NCBI RefSeq assembly: GCF_024721305.1
Contig: NZ_JAMXOD010000018.1
Coordinates: 1-52,290, forward strand
DNA from: Aequitasia blattaphilus
GTDB taxonomy: Bacteria > Bacillota > Clostridia > Lachnospirales > Lachnospiraceae
Direction: 5' to 3'
Length of the DNA stretch: 52,290 nucleotides
The position numbers were made by a program, and so were the translations under genes. Shown piece after piece: positions 45,563-52,290 of this stretch (position 1 is the first letter of the stretch; each line of letters starts with the position of its first letter). The notes under the pieces are model-generated. The model was not told where the DNA came from. It saw only the letters and a program-made list of their open reading frames with translations, and made no database searches.

Positions 45563-47365
45563 ATGGCTGATATAAAGACCAGAGATGCAGTCAAGGGTAC
45601 GATAAAGACCATTGACAAAGCGGCGGTTGCTTCGGAACGTATGAAATCCGCCTATGCCAAAACAAAAGATAAGGCGGAAAATAGCTATTATGCTGATGAG
45701 AACTCTGCCACCGAATATGCAACCAATAGAGTTTCGGATGCTGCCGAACGTGTGACCCGTGACGGTATCCACCAATTTGACAAAAAAGGGCGGAAAGCGG
45801 TTGGTGACACCAGAGAGAACATTGGTAAGGCAAAGGATAAGCTCTCCGATTTCAAGGAAAAACGAGCGGTAAAAGGAGCCGAAAAAAAAGCAGCAAGGTC
45901 TGGGCAGGTTGGCTCACCTACTAACTCTGGAACGGCAGTTCACTCCCCTGTGGGGGCAGTCAAATCGGCATCTCAAGCGGAGAAGTCGATAAACACCTCT
46001 GCCCATAATACCAAAAAGACAATTAAACAATCTGCCCGTGGTGCGGAAAAGACGGTCAAGACCGTCACTAAGGGAACAATTAAAACGACTGCCAAAGGTA
46101 CTGTCAAGTCGACTGAAAAGGGTATTAAAACAGCTCAAGCTACCTCAAAGGCGGCAGTTAAGACCACACAGCAGGCGGCAAAAACAGCACAGGTTGCAGC
46201 AAAGACCTCTGCTAAAGCTGCTCAGAAAACCGTGCAGGCAGCTAAAACTACTGCAAGGGCTACAGCTCATGCTGTGAAAGTGGCGGCTAAAGCAACGATT
46301 TCTGCTGTTAAGGCAATTATTGCAGGAACAAAAGCACTGATTTCCGCTATCGTTGCAGGCGGTTGGGTGGCAATTGTAATTATCCTAATTGTGGTATTGC
46401 TTGGCAGTGCAATTTCTATTTTTGGCGGTGGTAGCGAAAATTCATCCTACACTCCTGTCAGTGCGGAGGTGGAAACCTACACACCGATGATACAAAAATA
46501 TGCAAAACAGCATGGCATTCCCGAATATGTTGAGCTTATCAAGGCAGTTATGATGCAGGAGTCTGGTGGGCGTGGTAATGACCCGATGCAGGCATCCGAA
46601 TGTGGATACAATACAAGATATCCCAATTCACCAAATGGGATAACAGACCCAGAGTATTCGGTCAATGTGGGTATACAGAATTTGGCTGCCTGCTTAAATG
46701 CCGCAGAGGTTAAAAGTCTAATTGATATGGATAACATTAAACTGGCTCTGCAAGGCTACAACTACGGTAACGGCTATATTTCATGGGCTAGGAGCAACTA
46801 TGGCGGCTACACCTATGCAAATGCGGCGGAGTTTTCCACCATGCAAGCAGCAAGATTAGGTTGGAGCAGCTACGGCGATACACAGTATGTGGCTCATGTG
46901 CTGCGTTATTATCCATATGGTCGTGCCTTTACAAGCGGTGGTGGCAATCAGGCAATTGTTGAAGTTGCTTTGTCGCAGCTCGGGAACGTAGGTGGTCAAC
47001 CCTATTGGTCGTGGTATGGCTTTGGCGGACGTGTAGAATGGTGTGCCTGCTTTGTATCATGGTGCGCTGAACAATGTGGTTATATCGAATCAGGGGTTAT
47101 ACCGAAATTTGCAGGTTGCGTTCAAGGTTCTAATTGGTTTAAAGAACAAGGACAATGGCAGGATAGAAACTTTGAACCGACAGCAGGTCATATCATCTTT
47201 TTCGATTGGGAAGGCGACGGAGTTACCGACCATGTGGGGATTGTAGAAAAATGTGAGGATGGTGTTGTCTATACTGTAGAGGGCAACTCTGGTGATGCAT
47301 GCAGACAAAGAAGTTATGCGGTAGGAAGTAGTAATATCTATGGATATGGCACTCCTTCCTACTAA
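45563..47365 (+). CDS. CD1108-family mobile-element protein (lysozyme-like plus CHAP domains)
   Basis: A 600-residue cell-wall hydrolase of the type found in Tn1549/CTn-like elements, likely opening peptidoglycan for the conjugation channel. Residues 1-110 are charged and 110-260 are an Ala/Lys/Thr-rich repeat region with many KTA and KAA units. One membrane helix lies near 265-290. A lysozyme-like domain follows with catalytic Glu333 in MMQESGGRG. The last 150 residues are a CHAP amidase/endopeptidase with Cys496 in CACFVSWC and His in DHVGIVEK. AGGAGG precedes the ATG. Confidence 0.9.
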   Translation: MADIKTRDAVKGTIKTIDKAAVASERMKSAYAKTKDKAENSYYADENSATEYATNRVSDAAERVTRDGIHQFDKKGRKAVGDTRENIGKAKDKLSDFKEKRAVKGAEKKAARSGQVGSPTNSGTAVHSPVGAVKSASQAEKSINTSAHNTKKTIKQSARGAEKTVKTVTKGTIKTTAKGTVKSTEKGIKTAQATSKAAVKTTQQAAKTAQVAAKTSAKAAQKTVQAAKTTARATAHAVKVAAKATISAVKAIIAGTKALISAIVAGGWVAIVIILIVVLLGSAISIFGGGSENSSYTPVSAEVETYTPMIQKYAKQHGIPEYVELIKAVMMQESGGRGNDPMQASECGYNTRYPNSPNGITDPEYSVNVGIQNLAACLNAAEVKSLIDMDNIKLALQGYNYGNGYISWARSNYGGYTYANAAEFSTMQAARLGWSSYGDTQYVAHVLRYYPYGRAFTSGGGNQAIVEVALSQLGNVGGQPYWSWYGFGGRVEWCACFVSWCAEQCGYIESGVIPKFAGCVQGSNWFKEQGQWQDRNFEPTAGHIIFFDWEGDGVTDHVGIVEKCEDGVVYTVEGNSGDACRQRSYAVGSSNIYGYGTPSY

Positions 47366-47366
47366 T

Positions 47367-47385
47367 CGGGGAGCGTTGCTCCCCG
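47367..47385 (+). terminator. Stem-loop after the CD1108-type gene
   Basis: CGGGGAGC and GCTCCCCG pair perfectly over 8 bp with a GTT loop, two bases after the stop codon. A T-run is lacking, so it may be a weak or partial terminator. Confidence 0.6.
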
Positions 47386-47426
47386 TACATAAATAAAGAG
47401 TATTCTATAAATTTTTTAAAGATATA

Positions 47427-47476
47427 TTGACATTTACCAATGCGGTGCATATAATAATATATAGATGTTTATCTAT
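47427..47476 (+). promoter_or_regulatory. Promoter and ArsR operator of the arsenic operon
   Basis: TTGACA (47427-47432), exactly 17 bases and TATAAT (47450-47455) form a near-perfect promoter. An inverted repeat, ATAGAT-GTTT-ATCTAT (47461-47476), covers the transcription start and is a likely ArsR operator. Arsenite binding would release the repressor. Confidence 0.8.
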
Positions 47477-47500
47477 TCGTTCTTAAGGGAGGTGAAAAAT

Positions 47501-47815
47501 TTGAACGTTGATGAGAAAAAAATGGCTGTAGTATTTAAGGCATATTGCGATGAGAATCGTATCCGTATACTAAAGCTTTTAAGTACAGGTGAAAAATGTG
47601 CATGTAAGCTACTTGAGGAAATAGATGTTACACAACCCACTCTGTCACATCATATGAAGATACTTTGTGACTCTGGCATTGTCGTCGGGCGAAAAGAAGG
47701 AAAGTGGATGCATTATTCCATTTCTACAAAAGGTGCAGAGTATGCTATGGAGTGTTTGCACACATTAACAAAAGTTAATTTTACTTGTGAGGATAAGTCG
47801 TGTTGTGAAGAATAA
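47501..47815 (+). CDS. arsR: ArsR-family arsenic-responsive repressor
   Basis: A 104-residue winged-helix repressor. The metalloid site is Cys33-Ala-Cys35 in GEKCACKLL, in the place of the ELCVCDL motif of ArsR. The recognition helix is in VTQPTLSHHMKIL. The C-terminal tail has further cysteines (CEDKSCCEE). Start is TTG 47501 after GGGAGGTG; the ATG at 47465 lies within the operator and is unlikely. It heads the arsenic operon. Confidence 0.9.
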   Translation: MNVDEKKMAVVFKAYCDENRIRILKLLSTGEKCACKLLEEIDVTQPTLSHHMKILCDSGIVVGRKEGKWMHYSISTKGAEYAMECLHTLTKVNFTCEDKSCCEE

Positions 47816-47901
47816 GAGGAATAATCTTCTCTACACGACATCCTTTTAAAGACACACATAGACACATTTAAATATAACAATGTAAAAACCGGAGGTTAGA
47901 T

Positions 47902-48915
47902 ATGGAAATATTTAAAGCAGCTTGGGACTTTTTTCAAAATCAAGTCCTTGGTATGAAATGGCTGAACAGTTTAATCGGTTCAGCACTTGACGCCTGTGGC
48001 TTAGATACCACAGGTAGAATTGGTGGAAGCATACAATTTTTTATTTATGACATAATTAAAATTATGGTTTTACTTGGTGTTCTAATTTTGATTATCTCAT
48101 ATATTCAAAGCTACTTTCCGCCCGAACGGACAAAAAAAATATTAGGTAGATTTCACGGTGTTGGAGCAAATATTATTGCCGCTCTACTGGGCACGGTAAC
48201 CCCGTTCTGTTCCTGTTCATCTATTCCTTTGTTCATTGGCTTTACAAGTGCAGGATTGCCACTTGGTGTAACATTCTCATTCCTTATTTCATCGCCCATG
48301 GTTGACCTCGGTTCTCTTGTCCTACTCATGAGTATTTTTGGTTGGAAAGTTGCTGTGGTTTATGTATTGTTTGGTTTAATTATTGCTGTCGCAGGCGGTA
48401 CATTAATTGAAAAGTTAAATCTTGAAAATCAAGTAGAGGAATACATTAGAAAAGGAAATTCACTAGATGTTCCGCAGGAAGAACTTCATTTTAAAGATAG
48501 AATAAACTTTGCTTGGGAGCAGGTTGTCTCCACTGCTAAAAAAGTATTCCCATATGTCCTTATCGGTGTCGGAATTGGCGCACTAATCCACAATTGGATA
48601 CCTGAAGACTTTATCGTTAAAGTGCTTGGTGACAATAATCCATTTGGTGTTATTTTAGCTACACTAGCAGGCGTTCCTATGTATGCAGATATTTTTGGTA
48701 CAATTCCGATTGCGGAAGCTCTACTTGCAAAAGGAGCATTACTTGGAGTCGTGTTATCCTTTATGATGGGGGTTACCACCCTTTCACTTCCTTCAATAAT
48801 TATGCTGCGCAAGGCAGTCAAACCGAAACTACTCGGCATCTTTATTGTAATATGTACGGTTGGAATTATTGCCGTAGGCTATTTGTTTAATGCAATTCAA
48901 CCTCTACTTGTTTAA
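47902..48915 (+). CDS. arsP: ArsP-like permease (DUF318 family)
   Basis: A 337-residue membrane permease with about eight membrane segments. The conserved motif TPFCSCSSIPLFIGF (Cys103, Cys105) and SFLISSPMVDLGSLVLL match the ArsP family, which exports trivalent organoarsenicals such as methylarsenite. Substrate is inferred from family and operon. Confidence 0.8.
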   Translation: MEIFKAAWDFFQNQVLGMKWLNSLIGSALDACGLDTTGRIGGSIQFFIYDIIKIMVLLGVLILIISYIQSYFPPERTKKILGRFHGVGANIIAALLGTVTPFCSCSSIPLFIGFTSAGLPLGVTFSFLISSPMVDLGSLVLLMSIFGWKVAVVYVLFGLIIAVAGGTLIEKLNLENQVEEYIRKGNSLDVPQEELHFKDRINFAWEQVVSTAKKVFPYVLIGVGIGALIHNWIPEDFIVKVLGDNNPFGVILATLAGVPMYADIFGTIPIAEALLAKGALLGVVLSFMMGVTTLSLPSIIMLRKAVKPKLLGIFIVICTVGIIAVGYLFNAIQPLLV

Positions 48916-49002
48916 TGAAAGGTATTGAAATGGTTAAAAAATGGTATCTAGTTATTGATATTATAAAGTGTTTTAAATACAAAACGTTTGGAGGTGATTG
49001 CT

Positions 49003-49587
49003 GTGGCTGATAATCAGACCACTAAGAAGGAAAGTAAAAAGCAGTTATGGCTACGTATAGGTGTTATTGCTGCGATTATTGTAGTTGTTGGAATCATTTT
49101 TATTGTAAAAAATATTTCTAAAAAAGAGTCTACTACGCTCGCAAATGAAAGCTCTCAAATAACAGGTCAGTCCGATATCGATGAAACATATTCATTAAAA
49201 TTGACAGTGGCTGATTTAGAAACAATCAAAACTTATGGAGTACCGACCGTAATTGACTTTGGCTCTGACTCTTGTATTCCTTGCAAGGAAATGGCACCTA
49301 CGCTTGAAAAACTTAATGCTGAATGGCAGGGAAAAGCCGTCGTTCAGTTTATGGATGTTTGGAAATATACAGACGGTGTTTCAGATTTTCCAGTACAAGT
49401 AATTCCTACACAGGTGTTTTTCGATGCAGATGGCACACCGTTTATACCAAGTGAAAATTTGCAAAAGGAAATCCAATTCGATATGTATTCTGTTAAAGAA
49501 AGCGGAGCCCATGTTTTTACTGTACATCAAGGTGGATTAACAGAAGAACAAATGCGAATAATATTTGCTGAGATGGGGGTAGAATAG
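49003..49587 (+). CDS. Membrane-anchored thioredoxin-like protein
   Basis: A 194-residue protein with one N-terminal membrane helix (about 17-36) and a thioredoxin domain facing outward, with the redox motif C91-I-P-C94 in FGSDSCIPCKEM. Start is GTG 49003, after GGAGGTG; the upstream TTG at 48988 precedes that site. With the adjacent CcdA-like protein it probably forms an extracytoplasmic thiol relay. Confidence 0.82.
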   Translation: MADNQTTKKESKKQLWLRIGVIAAIIVVVGIIFIVKNISKKESTTLANESSQITGQSDIDETYSLKLTVADLETIKTYGVPTVIDFGSDSCIPCKEMAPTLEKLNAEWQGKAVVQFMDVWKYTDGVSDFPVQVIPTQVFFDADGTPFIPSENLQKEIQFDMYSVKESGAHVFTVHQGGLTEEQMRIIFAEMGVE

Positions 49588-49588
49588 T

Positions 49589-50281
49589 ATGATTGATACT
49601 TGGCTGTCTCAGATTGCAGAAATAATCGGAAGCAACCTCTGGTTAGCGCCAATACTTGCTCTAATTGCTGGAGTGTTGACTTCTTTCACTCCCTGTTCGC
49701 TTTCTAGTATCCCTCTCATCATTGGATATGTTGGTGGTATAGGCGAAAAAACCACGAAAAAGGCTTTTGCGTATTCGGCTATTTTTTCTGTTGGTACAGC
49801 GGTTACATTTGTATCCCTTGGCGTTCTTGCCACCTCAGCAGGAAAATTAATGGGGACATCATCGCCAATATGGTATGGTATTCTTGGCATACTTATGATT
49901 TTAATGGCACTTCAAACCTTTGGAATTATTAATATTATTCCGTCAACAAATTTGCTGTCAAAAAGCAAGAAACGAGGTTTTGTTGGCGCATTTTTAGCTG
50001 GTGTTCTTGCAGGTGTTTTTTCCTCGCCATGCTCAACCCCCGTGCTAATTGCCTTACTTGCTATTGTTGCTGGTAAAGGTAATATCTTTTGGGGGATTCT
50101 ATTGATGTTACTTTATTCTATAGGTCACAGCTCTCTGGTAATGGTAGCGGGAACATCAGTTGGTTTTGTTCAAAAAACTAAAAACAATGAAAAATATAAA
50201 AACACTGCTAATATATTGAAAATCGTAATGGGTATTGTGATTTTGCTCATTGGTTTTTATATGTTCTATCTTGCATTTTAA
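49589..50281 (+). CDS. ccdA: CcdA-like transmembrane thiol electron carrier
   Basis: A 230-residue protein with six membrane helices. The two redox cysteines lie in TPCSLSSIPL (Cys36) and SSPCSTPVL (Cys148), typical of CcdA/DsbD-core proteins that pass electrons from cytosolic thioredoxin to outside partners. It starts 1 base after the thioredoxin gene stop, so the two are translationally coupled. Confidence 0.85.
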   Translation: MIDTWLSQIAEIIGSNLWLAPILALIAGVLTSFTPCSLSSIPLIIGYVGGIGEKTTKKAFAYSAIFSVGTAVTFVSLGVLATSAGKLMGTSSPIWYGILGILMILMALQTFGIINIIPSTNLLSKSKKRGFVGAFLAGVLAGVFSSPCSTPVLIALLAIVAGKGNIFWGILLMLLYSIGHSSLVMVAGTSVGFVQKTKNNEKYKNTANILKIVMGIVILLIGFYMFYLAF

Positions 50282-50308
50282 CTAAACAAAAATTAGGAGG
50301 AAAGTATT

Positions 50309-50683
50309 ATGGCGTTATTTAATTTTGGAAAGAAAAAAGAAGAAGAAAAGGTACCTGCTTGTTCATGTAATGGAGAATGCAGTACAGGCGAGGTTGATGA
50401 GATTGTAAACGACTGTTGTGGTGAAGCAAAGGATGGAATCTGCTGTATTAAGGTGCTCGGTTCAGGGTGTAAAAATTGTCACGACTTACTTGAAAATGCT
50501 AAGAAAGCCACAACAGCAATGGGACTTAGCGTAGAGGTAGAATATGTTACAGATATGCAAAAGGTTATGGAATATGGCGCTATGAGTATGCCTGCGCTTG
50601 TTGTTAATGAGAAGGTTGTCTCTATGGGTAAAGTTTTGAAACCTGCTGATGTTGAAAAGCTATTTCGGAAGTTAGGATTTTAG
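50309..50683 (+). CDS. Small thioredoxin-like protein with cysteine-rich N-terminus
   Basis: A 124-residue cytosolic protein. The N-terminal 46 residues hold seven cysteines (C18, C20, C24, C36, C37, C45, C46), unusual and suggestive of metalloid binding. A small thioredoxin fold of the MTH895 type follows, with C54-K-N-C57 in GSGCKNCHDL. In this operon it may reduce ArsC, feed CcdA or hand arsenite to the efflux pump. Confidence 0.75.
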   Translation: MALFNFGKKKEEEKVPACSCNGECSTGEVDEIVNDCCGEAKDGICCIKVLGSGCKNCHDLLENAKKATTAMGLSVEVEYVTDMQKVMEYGAMSMPALVVNEKVVSMGKVLKPADVEKLFRKLGF

Positions 50684-50696
50684 GGAGCGATAATCA

Positions 50697-51743
50697 ATGG
50701 GCAAAGAAAAAAGTAGCATTAGTATTTTTCAAAAGTACCTATCACTTTGGGTTTTTATCTGTATGGTTGTTGGCGTTGCTATTGGAAAGTATTTACCAGG
50801 TATTCCAACTTTTCTAAACAAATTTGAATATGCAAAGGTATCTATACCTATGGCGATACTTATTTGGTTAATGATATATCCCATGATGATAAAGGTTGAT
50901 TTTCAAAGTATAAGAAATGTTGGGAAAAATCCGAAAGGATTATTTGTTACTTGGATAACTAATTGGCTTATTAAACCATTTACAATGTATGGCATTGCAA
51001 GTCTATTTTTCTTTGTGATATTCAAGACATTTATCACACCAGAACTTGCAACAGAGTATCTGGCGGGAGCAGTTTTACTTGGGGCTGCTCCTTGCACAGC
51101 GATGGTGTTTGTTTGGAGTTCACTAACAAAGGGGAATCCCGCTTACACGGTAGTACAGGTAGCAACAAATGACCTTATCATTCTTTTGGCATTTGTTCCA
51201 ATTGTGAAATTTCTACTCGGTATTTCTAATGTTTCAGTGCCATGGGATACTCTTATAATATCAGTCGTACTATTTGTAGTAATACCACTTATTGGCGGAT
51301 TGGTAACTCGCTATCTTGTAGTTAAGAAAAAAGGCAAGGATTATTTGGAAAATATTTTCGTTCATAAGTTTGACAATGCTACAAGCATAGGACTTTTGCT
51401 GACATTGATTATGATTTTTTCTTTTCAAGGAAATGTTATTCTAGAAAATCCTCTGCATATTGTTCTGATTGCTATTCCATTAATCTTACAAACATTTTTG
51501 ATATTTGCAATTGCCTATGTGGCTTGTCGTATTCTAAAATTGCCATATAATATCGCAGCCCCTGCGGGGATGATAGGCGCATCAAACTTTTTTGAACTTG
51601 CTGTTGCAGTAGCGATTGCTTTGTTTGGAACGACATCGCCTGCAGCATTAGCAACCACAGTAGGGGTTCTCACAGAAGTACCTGTAATGCTGTTACTAGT
51701 GAAAATTGCAAATAGTACGAAAGGTTGGTTTGTAAATGAATAA
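50697..51743 (+). CDS. acr3: ACR3-family arsenite efflux transporter
   Basis: A 348-residue membrane protein of about ten helices. The conserved ACR3 segment GAAPCTAMVFVWSSL holds the functional Cys133, followed by NPAYTVVQVATND. It exports arsenite without needing an ATPase. The gene ends 8 bases inside arsC. Confidence 0.93.
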   Translation: MGKEKSSISIFQKYLSLWVFICMVVGVAIGKYLPGIPTFLNKFEYAKVSIPMAILIWLMIYPMMIKVDFQSIRNVGKNPKGLFVTWITNWLIKPFTMYGIASLFFFVIFKTFITPELATEYLAGAVLLGAAPCTAMVFVWSSLTKGNPAYTVVQVATNDLIILLAFVPIVKFLLGISNVSVPWDTLIISVVLFVVIPLIGGLVTRYLVVKKKGKDYLENIFVHKFDNATSIGLLLTLIMIFSFQGNVILENPLHIVLIAIPLILQTFLIFAIAYVACRILKLPYNIAAPAGMIGASNFFELAVAVAIALFGTTSPAALATTVGVLTEVPVMLLLVKIANSTKGWFVNE

Positions 51744-52131
51744 AAAGAAGGTAGCCTTTATTTGTGTTCATAATTCGTGCCGAAGTCAAATTGCCGAAGC
51801 CCTTGGTAAACAATTTGTAGGTGATATTTTTGATTTCTATTCAGCAGGGACAGAAACAAAACCACAAATTAATCAAGATGCTGTTCGATTGATAAAACAA
51901 CTTTATGGGATTGATATGGAACAAGCACAGTATAGCAAGACCATAGCAGACATACCTACTCCTAATATTGCTGTCTCTATGGGCTGTGACGTTGGCTGTC
52001 CATATATCGGTAAAACTTTTGATGATAATTGGAATTTACCAGACCCTACTGGTAAAAGTGATGCTTTTTTTAAAGAAGTGATTAAAGAAATTGAAAAGAA
52101 TGTTTTGGCATTGAAGAGAAGTATTTTATAG
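51736..52131 (+). CDS. arsC: Arsenate reductase, low-molecular-weight phosphatase type
   Basis: A 131-residue reductase turning arsenate into arsenite. The P-loop is C10-VHNSC-R16, and the second cysteine pair is C84 and C88 in SMGCDVGCP, which form the disulfide relay reduced by thioredoxin. This mechanism fits the two thioredoxin-like genes in the same operon. It overlaps acr3 by 8 bases. Confidence 0.92.
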   Translation: MNKKKVAFICVHNSCRSQIAEALGKQFVGDIFDFYSAGTETKPQINQDAVRLIKQLYGIDMEQAQYSKTIADIPTPNIAVSMGCDVGCPYIGKTFDDNWNLPDPTGKSDAFFKEVIKEIEKNVLALKRSIL

Positions 52132-52152
52132 AAAAAGAGTTGGTGAAAAAAC

Positions 52153-52194
52153 TAAAGAGCAAACGAAGACATCTATTCCTCGATTTGCTCTTTA
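52153..52194. terminator. Hairpin after arsC
   Basis: TAAAGAGCAAA (52153-52163) pairs with TTTGCTCTTTA (52184-52194). On the minus strand it is followed by a T-run (52150-52145), so it best fits a terminator for a leftward gene, while also ending the arsenic operon. Confidence 0.6.
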
Positions 52195-52209
52195 GCATCA
52201 CATATTTCT

Positions 52210-52278
52210 TTAATTGTTCCAGCGATTATAATAAGTTGGACCTACGTCAATACCTTGGACAAAAAAAGTCGAAAGTTT
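52210..52278 (-). other. Possible tail of a leftward gene cut by the window edge
   Basis: On the minus strand the frame ending GIDVGPTYYNRWNN stops at 52210, just before the terminator. In that frame a stop lies at 52281-52279. A one-base shift in a run of seven T would join it to EWHKNFRLF. Too little is visible to name it. Confidence 0.25.
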
Positions 52279-52290
52279 TTATGCCACTCT

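Larger units (their letters stand above)
36497..52290. mobile_element. Integrated element remnant II, running to the right edge
   Basis: From the arm after half (d) rightward the sequence carries its own complete tRNA-Arg, a terminator, a GCTAA array, the 57-aa gene, a set of small cargo genes, two group II introns, a decapitated sortase, a CD1108-type protein and an arsenic operon. Sortase and CD1108-type hydrolases are conjugation-module genes of Tn1549/CTn-like elements. Neither an integrase nor a right end is visible inside the window. Confidence 0.65.

Overview
The window looks like the replication-origin region of a low-GC Gram-positive anaerobe, most likely a Lachnospiraceae-type Clostridia. 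The core has the order gyrA-gyrB-recF-yaaA-dnaN-dnaA | rpmH-rnpA-yidD-yidC-jag-mnmE-mnmG-rsmG-parA-parB-DUF4446-serS. Left of about 11.5 kb these genes run leftward and right of about 13 kb they run rightward, so they diverge from oriC. DnaA-box-like sequences lie between dnaN and dnaA, and two perfect parS sites lie just before parA. The species assignment is inference from gene order and style, with no database search.

Layout. 1-1109: probable rRNA-operon promoter/leader at the edge, tRNA-Ser(GCU), and plsC. 1189-4448: a YtrA-like GntR/ABC operon, a C_GCAxxG_C_C protein and a convergent CDGSH protein. 4453-25272: the origin core described above. 25285-36636: an integration hotspot in tRNA-Arg(CCU). 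36637 to the right edge: a second mobile-element remnant with cargo genes, two group II introns, conjugation-associated sortase and CD1108-type genes, and an arsenic-resistance operon.

The most unusual structure is the hotspot. Three truncated 5' halves of tRNA-Arg(CCU) genes (25356, 36341, 36458) and two complete ones (25469, 36561) all share the anticodon-loop core cctcctaag. Every half stops exactly at that core and is followed by a related arm sequence of 64-77 bp leading to the next tRNA. The simplest reading is serial integration: each element splits the resident tRNA at the anticodon, supplies a complete replacement tRNA-Arg, and that replacement becomes the target of the next element. 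A perfect 118-bp direct repeat bounds the first 10.9-kb segment. After both complete tRNAs there is a terminator, an array of GCTAA motifs with identical 31-21-21-12 spacing, a promoter and a gene for a 57-residue protein (intact once, cut once).

Inside the first segment sits a self-contained sugar phosphotransferase island: a transcriptional regulator, mannose-family EIIC, EIID, EIIA and EIIB, a CX5R phosphatase, a GH4 6-phospho-glucosidase with the alpha-type CDMP motif, and its own HPr and enzyme I. The HPr has Lys at position 46, where regulatory HPr has Ser. The island is flanked by broken mobile-element genes (57-aa gene, UvrD-like helicase, DUF3991-like), so it was inserted into, or replaced the middle of, an older element.

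The second segment carries small cargo enzymes, several of them broken, then two adjacent group II introns whose flanks do not match: a terminator on the left and the middle of a sortase gene on the right. That suggests a deletion. It then has a CD1108-type cell-wall hydrolase and an operon arsR-arsP-thioredoxin-ccdA-thioredoxin-acr3-arsC, which couples arsenic efflux and reduction to a thiol relay.
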